64,000 bases of DNA from Aurelia coerulea (GCA_039566865.1 CM076959.1:5997501-6061500); one strand, 5' to 3'; positions 1 through 11,650 are shown, numbered from the stretch's first letter. A program made the numbers and translations. The notes: generated by a model from the sequence alone, not told the origin.

Positions 1-660
1 ATTCTTTCAGTTGTAGATATTTTAATAATCAATACAAAAACACAAGTTCCTCACTTGTCCGTAAAAGAAGAAATGGAACTCTTTTTATATTGAAGCGGTA
101 TATCAAAACACTGTTTCAGAATGGCTAATGCTTTGCTATCAACTCATTCAGTGCCATGGCTGAAATGCTGTTCCAATCTGGTCCATGAAAACGCCACACC
201 AGCATTGCAAATGAATTGCTAATACCTCAGTTCCATGCAAACAACATTTTACAAGAGCGACATCGTTTGCAGTGGGGAAACCTGACATTGCAAAAACTTT
301 TTCGAAGAAATGGCTTTTTAACTTTTATGTGAGAAGTCTCTTGCCATTTTGGATGGTTGTGTTTTGTGACAATCTCCTTGTTGGAATGGCATGTGCGCAA
401 GAGTTATAGCTTATTTTCTTGTTGCTCTAGATCAATTTATTTTAGAATCGATTTTATGATATTCTTCAATAGCTACAAGTTCTTGTACGTAATGAGCAGT
501 TGATCAATTGCACATTTGATTAAAGATCATTGAAATCAAGACGTCAGAACCAATTTGCTATACTGTTTAAATTTTCATTCACATTTCATATAGATAGTTA
601 AGAAAGCCTATGTCTACCCAATATATTCCAAATATAGACACTGGAAGGCAATCTAATTTT
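1..660. other. No recognisable gene
   Basis: AT-rich sequence with no long open frame, no splice-bounded coding segment and no repeat that I can match elsewhere in the window. Confidence 0.5.
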
Positions 661-1190
661 TATGTGATTTACATAGTCTGTAGTACCGAGCTTACGTACC
701 TGAAAATCAATTGAATACAGTCTAAGTATCCTAATAAACGCAACTGGACTGGAAATACTTTTTTGGAGCTCCCTAAAACCTCATTTCCATTTAGTTGTCG
801 ACAATCTTTAAAGGTCTTTGGAAATCTTTGATGGTCAATGTAGTTTTGTAACGATCGCGAGAGACTGAATGGAAACCAAATGTCAAATTGACAAATACTG
901 CACACGACCCACAAAATTATGAAAGATTGAATCGTTGATGATGGCTGGGGGGGGGGGGGAATTCGATGTCATTCCAACGATCATAAACAACCCATAATGA
1001 TCACCAAACATCGTCAATGACTAAGAAACTCGAATGGAAACATAACAGGGATGGGATCACAAAATACCGCGAACGACCCATTTTTAGGATCAATCGGGTT
1101 GTCAAATTTTTACATAGTGATCGCAAAGATTGTCAACAGCCCCCTTCAAAGATCTGAAGGCCTTCAAAGATTGCCAATGCTCCTGAAAGA
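660..1190. repeat. Degenerate local repeat with a G tract
   Basis: Blocks such as GAATGGAAAC followed by a CGACCCA motif recur about 170 bp apart (near 866-910 and 1033-1081). Short 'aaagattgtcaa'-type words recur toward 1190. A run of about 12 G sits near 948-959. This looks like a decayed tandem or foldback repeat; the boundaries are not clear. Confidence 0.35.
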
Positions 1191-1193
1191 TTG

Positions 1194-1949
1194 TCAAGGA
1201 CTAGCTTTTTCATTAAGTTTATGCAAGGACATCCCAGTTAATTCTTTCAACACATCCAGCCATCTTGTTCTTTGTCTGCCTCGTCTTCTTGTCCCCTCTA
1301 CCCTCCCTAACATAATATCTTTCTCCATCCCATTAGCTCGTATTGTATGTCCGAAGAAGGTCAGTGCTTGTTTTATAATCATGCCTTCTAATGAAATTTC
1401 TGGCTTTATTTCTTCTAACACAGACTTATTTGTTCTTCTTGCCGTCCATGGTATTCTCAGTATTCTACGCCAACACCATAGCTCAAACGCATCAATCTTC
1501 CTTCTTTCACTTTTCCTGATTGTCCAGCTCTCACAATCATACATCATTACAGGGAAAACTAATGCTTTAACTAGGCGCACTTTCGTATGCATTGATATTT
1601 CTTTGTCTGTCATGACTCTATGAAGACCTGTCATCGCCGCCTTGCCCATGGCAATTCTTCTGATAATTTCTGATGTGCAACCTCCATCTCTTTCGATTTT
1701 AGCACCGAGGAATATGAAGCTATCTACGACTTCAACTGTTTCGTCTTCGTCCCCAATTATAAAGTCTTCCAGCTCACTAGATGTAACCATTTCTTTCGTT
1801 TTCTTGATGTTGAGCCGAAGCCCAGCTTTCTCACTTTCTTGTTTTACCCTATTTAGCAGCATTTTGAGACCTTCTTTTGTTTCTGCTAGTAGCATGGTGT
1901 CATCTGCATATCGAAGGTTGTTGATATTTCGATATTGATATTGGGTCAA
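1194..1949 (-). pseudogene. RTE/BovB-like LINE reverse transcriptase, C-terminal fragment
   Basis: A 251-codon open frame encodes the last part of a LINE reverse transcriptase. It begins just before the catalytic YADD box (RYADDTMLLAET). It continues through the thumb-like 'LRLNIKKTKEM' segment, the 'YDCESWTIRKSERRKIDAF' and 'ELWCWRRILRIPWT' blocks, and a basic 'RRRGRQRTRWLDVL' tail. These blocks are characteristic of RTE-clade (BovB-type) elements. The frame opens with a TTG codon, not an ATG, and all upstream endonuclease and finger/palm sequence is missing, so this is a 5'-truncated copy and not a gene. The 3' side runs into the degenerate repeat at 660-1190. I am confident of the RT; the RTE-BovB assignment is from recalled family blocks. 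Confidence 0.85.
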
Positions 1950-2054
1950 GTACCCTAGCCTAAAAATAATATCTGAGTAAATTTTTGATTAAATTGGCTA
2001 ATCTGTTTTTACAACAAATCTAAACGAGAGAAAACCAATAACTTGCATTCCTTT

Positions 2055-2870
2055 ATAGCTTCCAATTCCCTTTTTTGTCTTACAAAAGGAAGCCCCCAAT
2101 ACAGGACTGGGACAAAATACCCCTGTCTAAAATTAGCATTTAGGGGCAATCTTTTGATTGGGTCTGTTCATTATCGTTCACAGCATATCAGAATGTGTAG
2201 AAACCAAAATTTTCATTTCTTTATCACTTACGGATTCTTTTTTACGAAGTTGGCTCCTATAGAGGACTGGGACCAAGTACCCCCGTTTAAAATTAGCATT
2301 TAGGGGTAATTTTTTGATTGGGTATTTTTGTTATCGTTTCCAGCATATCAGAATGTGTAGAAACAAAAATTTCATTTCTTTATCACTTACGGATTCCTTT
2401 TTACGAAGTTGGCTCCTATAGAGGACTGGGACCAAGTACCCTCGTTTAAAATTAGCATTTAGGGGTAATTTTTTGATTGGGTATTTTTGTTATCGTTCTC
2501 AGCATATCAGAATGTGTAGAAACCAAAAGTTTCATTTCTTTATCACTTACGGATTCTTTTTTATGAAATTGGCTCCTATAGAGGACTGGGACCAAGTACC
2601 CTCGTCTAAAATTAGCATTTATGGGTAATTTTTTGATTGGGTCTCTTCGTTATGCTTCTCAGCATATCAGAATGAGTAGAAACCAAAAGTTTCATTTCTT
2701 TATCACTTACGGATTCTTTTTTACGAAGGGACACCCCTTTGGAGGACTGGGACCAAGTACCCCCATCTAAAAATAGCATTTGGGGGCTTTTTTCAGCTTG
2801 TGTCTGTTTCGCTTCGTTTTCAGCGTGTCAAATTACATAAGTCTACCAAGTTTCATGCTGGTATCATATT
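2055..2870 (+). repeat. 160-bp tandem repeat, about five units
   Basis: The phrase GAGGACTGGGACCAAGTACC or a close variant starts at about 2102, 2262, 2421, 2581 and 2742, giving a period of about 160 bp. Each unit also holds 'aaattagcattta', 'cagcatatcagaatg' and 'ttatcacttacggattc'. The last unit decays after about 2790. The array is not coding; the open frame at 2043-2303 is part of it. Confidence 0.9.
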
Positions 2871-3224
2871 TTGCACGATTGTGGCTAATATTTTTGCTAA
2901 CAGACCGGACTATGGAAAACTACTTGTAACTTGAGAGCACGCTGAATCACTAAAACATTTGATGTTAAAATAGTAGAGCCTCTGTGTTTCCCAATTTTTG
3001 TTTTGCAGGATTTCCTATCAATTTCTATTGAAAATTCCTGAGATATTGCCACTTCTTAATGCTGATGGGTGCTTGAAGGGTGTTTTCTAGCTGCAAAGAA
3101 GGTGTTTCCTACTGTTTGCGTTTCCTAGCAGCAACAATGAGATAAGACCCAAAATTTGACGTATATCATCCCATCCACTGCACTTCATAAACTGTATGGA
3201 TCAAAAAGGGTGGTGGCCTGAAAA

Positions 3225-3513
3225 CATGAGGAGGGGCTCTTGGCTAAATTTTGGGTAGGGGTCTGCCTTGAGCATATATTCAATATCGTACCGTTGGCTA
3301 GACTAATTTTTACGAAAATGGTACCCTTGGCTAGACCAGTAATGTTGACCATTCTCTGGACCAATATTGTCAAATTTGTACCAAATATGATACCATTCGC
3401 TAGACCAATATTGTCAAAATGATACCCTTGGCTAGACCAGAAGTCCGAAAAAGTATACTCTTCATTGCGGCACATCCCCAGGTACCTTTACTATGGAAGA
3501 ACCCCCCCCCATG
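3225..3513. mobile_element. G-tract foldback element, family A, complete copy
   Basis: The ends are inverted: CATGAGGAGGGGCTCTT at the left, and the right end reads CATGGGGGGGGGTTCTT on the other strand. The interior holds repeated words 'ttggctagacc', 'caatattgtcaaa' and 'tggtacccttggctagacc'. The flanks are an 8-9-bp direct repeat, GCCTGAAAA at 3216-3224 and 3513-3521, which marks a target-site duplication. Related copies lie at 15800-16030 (reversed), 27240-27482, and partly at 10082-10215 and 62440-62560. There is no coding capacity, so it is non-autonomous. The superfamily is unknown; an 8-bp duplication would fit hAT-like elements. Confidence 0.85.
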
Positions 3514-3521
3514 CCTGAAAA

Positions 3522-4654
3522 TATTCACAAAACAACTGATGCCTGTTCTAATTTCAAACCGTATCATTTAAAGTTATCTTTGTCCCCTTTTGATGACACC
3601 CCTGGCTCTGAGGAATACATCAATTAGCATAGGCCTATGACCAATCCAATATATCCTTTTGCCTCCAGTCAGTGACTGCATTTGATCTTTCATCAAGAAG
3701 ATATCACAGGTTATATAACCAAAAAACTGCAGAGTTGTTTCCTTGCAATTGGTCATGTCTTTTTCACAAGTTGCTCTTTCTTCTACTCTCCCACCAAGCT
3801 CTGGTCATAACAAAACAAGGCCAATAAAGAGAATGTGTAGATGGTTAGGCCCAAATGCTGCCATGTATCTGTCAGTCTGTGCTTGTTTGCACGAGCAATT
3901 GTCCATCCCTTACAGGCAGTACCTTTAAAAACTTCCCATGGCATTTACTGTCTTCGCAGCTTTTTGTGCAAACATCAAGAATTTTGGTGATGATATACAA
4001 AGCGATTTGCCAAAGCCAGTTCACCGTGCTACAAGCATATTGCGACCTTACATTTATACTAATAGAGCATCCACTTGATAGGATCGCAATTCTTCCATGT
4101 TTAAAACTGTCTTCGAAGCCTCGATTGCTCTCCGTTCCGTTGCAAAATTCAAGCTTCTGCTGCAAACCTTCTCTCTGCCATTTTGTTCGTTGCTCAGTCA
4201 GTCAAGTGAGCAGAAGTGCGCAACGTGCAACACAACACCCCGATCTCCTCTTCAGTGTGGCCTGCCTATTGTATTCTTTTGTTTCTAAGAGCTCAATGAT
4301 TGGCTGAAGTCCACATCAAAAGTACCGACAGCGTCCCAAATGTGGGACGCTTCGGATCAAATTACTCATTAATTATTCATGAGGGCCGCAGTTCAACAAG
4401 TCTGTTTAGCAATATACTTTCCGGTAGACTTATTACAGTTGACAAAACAGACTTGGGGCAAGTCTACCCCCTATGAAGAGTTTACCAACAACTTGTAGGT
4501 CTGGATTTTTCCAAATTTTTGTCATCCCTGGATTTTTGCATCTCACTAGCTGCATGCCCCTGGTTATTGGGGATTGATGCACACTTCCTGATTTTCTCTT
4601 AAATGGGGGGGGGGGACGGATATTAACTGGAACCACCCAATGCTTTATGTAGCA
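3522..4654. other. No gene recognised
   Basis: No supported coding sequence. A small perfect hairpin lies near 4330-4349 (arms GCGTCCCA and TGGGACGC, loop AATG). A run of about 10 G lies near 4604-4615. Confidence 0.4.
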
Positions 4655-4890
4655 TTTTCACATACACATTTTTTTCATGTAACAAACTAACAATTTGGGT
4701 CAGTACTGAAAGTTTCTTCACATTATCAGATTTTAAGTACATACAGTTTGTTACGAGTTTCTTATTAGAGTTTCCCATAACAATGCTCCATGTTCACTAC
4801 CTGTTCTGCTCTGAACATTTAAAAAGACGGTTTTCAAGCCTTTCTAATGTTTCAATATTACTCAAGCACTTGAATTTCGTATAGGCTAAA
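4655..4890 (+). repeat. Family H MITE fragment
   Basis: It shares 'ctaacaatttgggtcagtac', 'gaaagtttctt', 'attatcagatttt' and 'cgagtttctta' with the complete family H copy at 26476-26861. It is partial, with only one end recognisable. Confidence 0.6.
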
Positions 4891-4962
4891 TGAAAACCTG
4901 GATAACCTGATGTGAATTGAAGAGAATCAGGCAGATGTAAGGGGGTGCATTTTCACATTTCA

Positions 4963-5455
4963 TCTTGTATGCTGCACTACAGGGCTAAAATCTTTTAAAA
5001 GGTTGGTGTAAAATTATATTGCATTTTTCTTTGACATAAATGGCTTGGAAGGAACGTAAAGTTTTTTGCTGTAAAGCTGCCATGTCAATTTATTGATATC
5101 TTGATTTGTTTCAATATGGCGGCATTTATCAAGTTGAGGCTATGACATCATCAAATTTTTAAATCCTAAACTAGAAAAGCTACAGATTTCTGCTTGCCAC
5201 CATATTGTACACCTTAATAAACTATGGTTTTCTTGAAGGTTATATAATGTTTCTTCTATTGGTTTGGATTTACGATGATTTAGATTTTTTCAAAATATTT
5301 CCTGAATTTAAAAAAAAAATCAATATATCAAAAAATTTCAACGGCAGATTTACAGCAAAGTACCATAAGTTCCTTTCAAGCCATCAAATTCAAAGAAAAC
5401 TGCAATATCATTTTACACTGACCTTTTCAAAGATTTGAGCCCTATGCTGTATGTT
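4963..5455. mobile_element. Foldback element, family I, copy 1
   Basis: The left arm (about 4963-5090) and right arm (about 5335-5455) are inverted copies. Both contain 'aaatctttgaaaaggt' and 'gtgtaaaat' variants, 'ctttga', 'ggcttg-aaggaac' and 'gctgtaaa-ctgcc'. A second copy of the same family lies at 27603-28148. No protein-coding content. Confidence 0.75.
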
Positions 5456-6708
5456 GCAAGAGCTTCCTCAGTGTTATAGTTTGCATTTAAAGTTCACTTG
5501 ATATGCTAAAGTCCTGTCTACCTGAAAGTATGTCCCATTAACTGAGGAGGCAGAGACTTCATCTGAAGATGTTATGCAACATGAATACTGTGCATGCATT
5601 CTTGAAAATATATCCTATTACCTGTATTTTACTTGCAATTATCAAGATACAATGGGGCCTTGTCCTCTAATTAACTTTTTGTTTCTTGTTTCTTGCAGGG
5701 AGAAGTGGTTTCCTATACTAGCCGGTAAATACAGCAAAGCTCCGGCTCCGAAAATATTCCCGACAATATTATCGTTGAGACCAACCTTCGTATTTCTGTC
5801 TTTCGGGAAGATATAGCGGCATACGACATTTGTTTGAGCATGCGCTGCGACCTTCAGGGATCTCAAAGTGCATCAAAAAACAGTACGTCATAGTGTACAG
5901 TGTACTTGATGTACAGCATCACAAGCATGCGCAAAAGAGAAAACAGGGACTTCGCCAAATTCGTTTGAATTGTTTAGGGCCTTTACTTGAAGACGTAAAT
6001 TGGTACTGCTAAGAATATTTTTGAAAGAACATGGCAATAAATAATTTTGATGAAATAATGGAATAAGAATAACATGCTTTCAATTTGCAAATGTAATTCT
6101 ACCATTCAACTGAATTGCTTCACTATCTATTATTGTTTTCGACCTATGCGGAAGTTGTCTCTTATTTCAAACGTAGACATTCAAAGAATGCTCTCTAATT
6201 GTTTATGTGCACAGAAATAGATTGATCTTTGACCATCTTCAAAGTTGGAACCACAGGTTGTCCACAATGATTTGGACTCGATTTACTATTGGTTGGAAGG
6301 AAGGCAGACAGAATGAAAAAGAAATGTATACAGTTATACAGTTACTCATTATGTTAGACATTTTTTTGGATAAAATTGCCGAATTTTATAATCAACATAA
6401 ACCTTGATTTTTGCTACAATATTCTTAGCTGTACCAATTTACGTCATCAAGTAAAGGCCCTAAACAATTCAAACGAATTTGGCGAAGTCCCTGTTTTCTC
6501 TTTTGCGCATGCTTGTGATGATGTACATCAAGTACACTGTACACTATGACGTACTGTTTTTTGATGCACTTTGAGATCCCTGAAGGTCGCAGCGCATGCT
6601 CAAACAAATGTTGTATGCCGCTTGTCTTCTCCGAAAGACAGAATAGACTGATTGCAAGTTCGTAGGTTATTGCTATTGATAGGCTGATGGACGCTATAAC
6701 TACGACTC

Positions 6709-6873
6709 ATGGACTTTCACATTGAAAATTGGGACGAAATTGTTTCCCTCGATTTCATGTCCGATACGGAAACCATAGCAACGCTGTATGAAAAGGCGAC
6801 TAATGGCGGTGGGCCTAAATTGTCAGCTCAATCGTCAGATAATAAAACGCCTCAAAATTCAAGTTTTGAGTGA
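6709..6873 (+). CDS. Small open frame inside nested insertion (54 aa)
   Basis: ATG at 6709 to TGA at 6871-6873 gives an acidic 54-residue peptide (MDFHIENWDEIVSLDF...). It begins in the subterminal inverted repeat, so it may be chance or a captured first exon. Not recognised. Confidence 0.2.
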   Translation: MDFHIENWDEIVSLDFMSDTETIATLYEKATNGGGPKLSAQSSDNKTPQNSSFE

Positions 6874-7165
6874 CGTTAGCAATGAACAAAAGCCACAAGT
6901 ATTCGCATGAATGTTTCTTTAACATAAGAATTAACAAACCTTTTAGTTTCAACAAGAATTTCCTCATTTTGAAGGCAATCTTCATCTAGCAATAGTGCAC
7001 GCCAACAGAGCACGGCTCCTGAAATTCTCCAACTACCGAAAAGAGGCCATTAACCTCGTTTCCAAGGGCACAGAAAAATCTGTGCGCCCATTGTTTATTT
7101 TCGTCCCACTTTTTGATGTGAAAGTCCATAAGTCCCAGTTTGACCAGTTTGAGCAAAAGTATACA

Positions 7166-7206
7166 TTGTTGTTGTTGTTGTCATTGCTGTTGCTGTTGTT
7201 GTTGCG
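7166..7206 (+). repeat. TTG microsatellite
   Basis: Imperfect (TTG)n with a few substitutions. Confidence 0.9.
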
Positions 7207-7319
7207 ATAACTGGGACTATTTCGTGAGTCTAAAGACAGAAATACGAAGGTTGGTCTCAACGATAAATATTGTCAGGAATATTTTCGGAGCCGGAGCTTT
7301 GCTGTATTTACCGGCTAGT

Positions 7320-7713
7320 TTTCCTATTTTCCATGTAACATCTTTCAGTGTATATATTACGCCTAACCACCATGCGGTGGTAAAAGAATAAAAATCTGCG
7401 TTTAGGCATTGCATTCATGATATGCTTGAACTTTGAAGCCCAAGTGAATGTCTGCTCGCACACTGGTGTGTTGAGTGACTCATACTTCGTTCTCAGTCTT
7501 GCTGTGGAAAATAACACTTTGCACTCGGGCCTCTTGTGATTTCGAAGATGCAGATCATCAATGAATTTGGAGACATTTAGCCACATCATATCATATGGTA
7601 CAGGGAGAGGCAGAGGCTTCTTTGCAACATTCAGATTGCACAAGTTACACATATTGTTGTAGCAAATGTTGAAATCTTGCCAAGTTGCTGGATCCTTTGT
7701 TACAGGTACTGAA
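7320..7713 (-). pseudogene. KDZ transposase exon 7 (C-terminal part)
   Basis: The acceptor is ggcctcag|T at 7714/7713. It codes 'ATWQDFNICYNNMCNLCNLN', 'VAKKPLPLPVPYDMMWLNVS', 'NHKRPECKVLF', 'VCEQTFTWASKFKHIMNAMP' and 'FYHRMVVRRNIYTERCYMEN', a KDZ C-terminal signature. At 7320 the frame runs into a foldback transposon that supplies a TAA. The original frame resumes at 5716 on the other side of that insertion and reads 'RKPLLPARNKKQKVN' to TAG at 5669-5667. Confidence 0.85.
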
Positions 7714-7739
7714 CTGAGGCCAGAAGGACTTGACTTGGT

Positions 7740-9718
7740 GATTCAGACCTACAATTCAAAACGATGGGTTCGACTTATTTTTATTAGATAGAACACACAA
7801 AATGGTAGAAGTATTCTATCAGTTTTGCAGAGTTATTGTATAAATTGCAAAACATGTTATTTCATTTCAAAAACATATGCTAGTCACCTTATCTCCTGGC
7901 TTTTTAGCACTACAATCAAGCTGTCGAACAATTGTGCTGTGCTGTCCATAATTAGGGGGACATTATTATTGATAACAGGAAGGGGTGGAAGCAATTTGGA
8001 AATTCATTTGATACATATTAAACCCCTGCATTCTAACCATGTATAGTTTCAGACCACATCTAATTTTTGCTAACAAATTTCAGATCCCAAACAGCAAACA
8101 TTTTGAATGACTAGCAATGCCAGCAAAGAAACATAGAAAGGATGTGATGGCAGAATAAACCAATGTATACATTTCATCAAATATCCCTGAAATAAATATG
8201 GTGAGACACAGAAATGAAATGTTTATGGAATAGTCAAAATTTTTGCATTTTTATGTTGAGACATATTTCCAGCATAAATTCCTCTCAAAATTTTAGACCC
8301 TTTTGCATCCATCCCTGCCTTCATAATAATTATGATTTTGAAACTTTATTGGAAGTAGTCCATTGTGTAGCAGTCTTTCTGCTGAGAACTTGCATTTGTA
8401 TATGTTTCCTCCCTCCTATCAACAAATGAGGACAAGAGAAGTCATATCTTTGTCTTTGGTCCTTGGATCGAAACAACTGGTATACAGCTCCAAAACAAAA
8501 GGTGTGGTTTATTGTAAATTGAGCACTCAATTTACAACAGTGCAGTAAAAACCAGACCTTGGGATTGTAGGACCAAGAAAGGATATTTATCATACCTTTT
8601 TCTGAGACCGCTGATGTTGTGGTTGTGATTCAAGTACTTGATGGTCCTAGGGCCGGAGGGTCTTTGTGCATAGAGCAGTGACTGAGACCTTAGCATTCTC
8701 ATGTAAATAAATCAATGAATTTTGCACGTTCGTATGAAAATCTTGGCGAAGGACGAACTAACACCAGTCCGCTTGTTTTTTTACAAATATATTTCCTTCA
8801 CATTCTCAGGAGAAAATTCCACTTTAACTATTTTTAAAATAATAATAATATATCAAATAAGGGAATACGAGGCTTCAGCCTATAAAACCCTAGAAGTTGT
8901 ATTTGTGTTCGCAGTGGAAGCTATCATAACGTTTTTTCAAAATGTAATGCTGTCGTACATTTGACAATCTCTTCGGATAACTCATTCCACGATTTTACTA
9001 TTCTTTTTGAAAAGAAGTTTGTTGAGGATGCTGATAGTGATATTGAATTGAATTTTGTCGAAAACAACATTCAGACAATATAAAATATCCCATTCAAATC
9101 GAAGTTGCACACCAAAGTGAAAACAAACAAACAATGCTAGGCATATTGGAAAAACCGGACATTAGGACCCTGAGCCTGAGACACATGACTCTTAACACCT
9201 GTAAGTACTGATTTTCAAGATTTTTGAAAAGACCATTTAACATTGAGGGGTCCACTCTGCATAAAGGCTATCTATCTTTCTATCTATCTATCGACACTGT
9301 ACAGAACCCAAGAATAGGTATTACTGACATGCTACTATACGCGAAAACTTCTGCTACCCTTCATTTGCGACCTAGGGGTGAACACTTGTGATTAAAGCTG
9401 AATAAACGAATCCACTAAATAATTGATATCTTCAGCCACAGTAACAAGCAGAGAAATTACCTTTCATCTCCATATTTGCTTTCCTAATGCATCCTCCATG
9501 TCCTTACAAATATAAACTGGGGTTACTGGGGGTAAAGTTGCAAAACACACAATAGAATTTCATGGAAATTTAAAATTCAGACTAATAATGGCATCATTCC
9601 ACTATACCTGTCATCATTCCACCGCAAAGAAAAAGAATCATTTGCAGAACCATTATACAACGCTACCATTTCCGGGGAATTTTGGGCCCGTTTCTTTCTG
9701 TTTAAAATTAAAAAGCTC
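7740..9718. other. Intronic or unassigned sequence
   Basis: It lies between KDZ exons 7 and 6. It may hide a missing KDZ exon, but I found no open segment that reads as one. A TCTA microsatellite lies at about 9270-9293. Confidence 0.4.
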
Positions 9719-9722
9719 TTAC

Positions 9723-10090
9723 TTGTATAGTGGTGACCATTTGTCTATATGTCCACCTCCTCTGACAAAATGCAAAAGACCACGTGCCCATTTCCTCAAA
9801 ACTTTCTGCGTGTCTCCGGAGTCCTTGTTGCAGATCGCTACTGTAACGGCTTCAGTTTCATCTTCAGCATCAGCATCGATTCGTGGTGCATTTGCTGTTA
9901 CGCTGCTTGCCATCTCCAAAACTGGTGTAATACCTAGCGTAAAGAAGAACTCGTATATGGTGTGGGCTGTGGGCAGTATTTCATTTGTGGAGTCATGGAA
10001 TTGAAATAACCAAGCTGTGCATGGGTCTTTCAAGGTCACCTTTCGTCCATCAAAACTTGATTCAAAATTGCTATTGTTTCGCACCCTAAA
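9723..10090 (-). CDS. KDZ transposase exon 6 (5' boundary uncertain)
   Basis: It codes 'DPCTAWLFQFHDSTNEILPT', 'AICNKDSGDTQKVLRKWARG' and 'LLHFVRGGGHIDKWSPLYK', ending at TACAA|GTAAGA (9723/9722). The region resembles the start of the KDZ core. The open frame continues upstream into a family A fragment (10082-10215), which is not part of the protein. No acceptor with an ideal tract fits the phase of exon 5; ttgaaag|AC near 10040 is possible. Confidence 0.6.
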
Positions 10091-10215
10091 CCCCCGGGGG
10101 TTCTTCCGTAGTGAAGGTACCTGGGGATGTGCCGCGAGCAAGGGGAGGCAATTGATATACTTTTTCGGACATCCAGTCAAGCCAAGGGTATACGTTTTTT
10201 GTAAGAAACTACCCA
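10082..10215 (-). repeat. Family A fragment
   Basis: It contains the family A end in reverse: CCCGGGGGTTCTTC, 'ggtacctggggatgtgccgc' and 'agccaagggtata'. A truncated copy. Confidence 0.65.
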
Positions 10216-10540
10216 TAAAAAATTCAACCCTCGAAGAGCTAAGGAAAGCAATTTCGTAATTCGTACTTGATATGCCATACTGTTTGTTCCGAATAGCAAT
10301 TCTTACTTTCCTGGAGTAACTTGCTATGATGGGTATAAATTCTCTATGCAAATTCAAGAAATCCTCCTGCCTATTTTGTGTTCATTGTAGCCACATATAC
10401 GATACAAAATATGTCTAAAAGGGCATTTCCCTTATTTTGCGAGGGTTTCAATTACAAAAATTACCAAGACCCCTCACTCCTACAGTGCTGCATCTAAAGG
10501 GACATAGATCATGTAACCATAACCATGCATTGAAGCGGGC

Positions 10541-10611
10541 ACATAAGCTTATGAGCCAGGGATGGGTCAGGGTCGACAGCCCCCCTAGATTTGGTCTTCC
10601 CGTATGCTTAT
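10541..10611. repeat. Short family G element
   Basis: Seventy-one bp bounded by inverted ends: CATAAGCTTATGAGCC at the left; the right reads CATAAGCATACGGGAAG on the other strand. It shares 'gacagccccccta' with the longer copies at 13507-13682 and 14366-14868. It may be an internal-deletion derivative. Confidence 0.6.
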
Positions 10612-10632
10612 GACCGGTAAAAATAAAAGTAC

Positions 10633-10740
10633 CTTGCGATTGTGGTAAAGCTATGGCTTTAGATTCGTCGTTTGGTAACTTGTCTATTTTTCTGTTCACC
10701 TGCTCCACAATCTCAGTTGCCTCTTCCTGATCGATATCAT
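10633..10740 (-). CDS. KDZ transposase exon 5
   Basis: A 108-nt exon between ctgcag|AT (10741/10740) and CAAG|GTACTT (10633/10632). It codes a charged linker, 'DDIDQEEATEIVEQVNRKID' and on to 'ALPQSQ'. The phase matches exon 4. Confidence 0.75.
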
Positions 10741-10744
10741 CTGC

Positions 10745-11650
10745 AGCAAGAAGTAAGTTTTAATGAAAGAAAGAGATAAATGCGTAATATGTTGAGCCTA
10801 AATTTTGCAGAATCTATCTGAAACTCTTACGGCTTAGCTTGTGTTCACTTTCCTTCTCAAGTGGTCTGGAACACAGGCTATTATGGATGCGAATTGGTTG
10901 CAAATGACTAAACAAAGTACTTTGTAATCAAAAATGATTCCTAAAAAATTGGTAACTCCTCAGGTATAACAGTAATGAGAGAGTAATTAGTAGGTAATTA
11001 GAAGGGTATTTTGTAGAGGTGGGTAGAGTGGGTAGAAATTTCTGACGGGATTTGGTTAGCAGGGGGGCTGAATCAACGAGTGTGGGTAGGAAACTCGAGC
11101 TCTATATCCAGCACCCATTCTGCAGTAATGTGTGAAACATTTCATTCCTTTCAAACCCAATGAGATCAATGTTTGTGAACCCTTGTGATGCCAAAAATAT
11201 GTGGCATGCAGGGCTTAGCAAAAGTTAATTAGCTGAGGTAGGGGGAGGGGCAGTTGAGAATTTTTACCAAAATATAATTGGTGGATGGAATGGCAAGAAA
11301 CTGCATTATCTTATGAAAGTGTGCAGCACCTGTGAAAAGCTACGTTTTTAATAAATATTTCCCTCCCCCAGATATCAAAGTGCTTTGCTTTAGCGAATAT
11401 ATCCTGGGTACCAGAATCTTCAAAAAATTATTTTTAGAGAGTTTGGCACCCAGGGTAAATCGAATAAGTCTTTTGATAAATCGGAATGGAAAAAACAGTT
11501 TTTAGACGGCAATCAACATTGACTAGCGGGGGGCAGCAAGGATTAGTTTATTTTCAATGGGGGTCAACGAGGGGTTCTTCCATTCCCTCATACACCTTTG
11601 GCAAAAATCCTTTTGTTTACAGAGCGAAAAAAAAAAGAAAATTGATGTAT
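10745..11650. other. KDZ intron, no feature
   Basis: AT-rich. The motif GGTCTGGAACACAGGCTAT near 10863 recurs with one change at about 45100, so a small dispersed repeat is likely. Otherwise nothing recognised. Confidence 0.4.

Larger units (their letters stand above)
6644..7231. mobile_element. Insertion nested in the right arm of the foldback element
   Basis: The right arm is interrupted exactly between two copies of AAAGACAGAA (6634-6643 and 7232-7241), a 10-bp direct repeat. The inserted 588 bp has subterminal inverted repeats (6709-6745 and about 7097-7136; shared core ATGGACTTTCACAT). A 10-bp duplication would fit a Mutator-like element, but no transposase is present. Confidence 0.75.
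5717..7319. mobile_element. Foldback DNA transposon with 8-bp target duplication
   Basis: The inverted ends start ACTAGCCGGTAAATACAGC. The left arm is about 5717-6016 and the right arm is 7319-7232 plus about 6643-6415, with a spacer at 6017-6414. The flanking duplication is TTTCCTAT at 5709-5716 and 7320-7327, perfect over 8 bp, as in hAT-type insertion. It interrupts KDZ exon 7. Open frames in the two arms (5830-6012 and 6425-6607) are mirror images from the inverted repeat, not genes. A second element sits in the right arm. Confidence 0.9.

Noticed and set aside
1051..1938. Plus-strand frames opposite the RTE fragment
   Set aside because: Shadow frames of the minus-strand reverse transcriptase.
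9719..10357. A single 212-codon gene
   Set aside because: Its upstream half is a family A repeat and only the downstream half reads as KDZ sequence.
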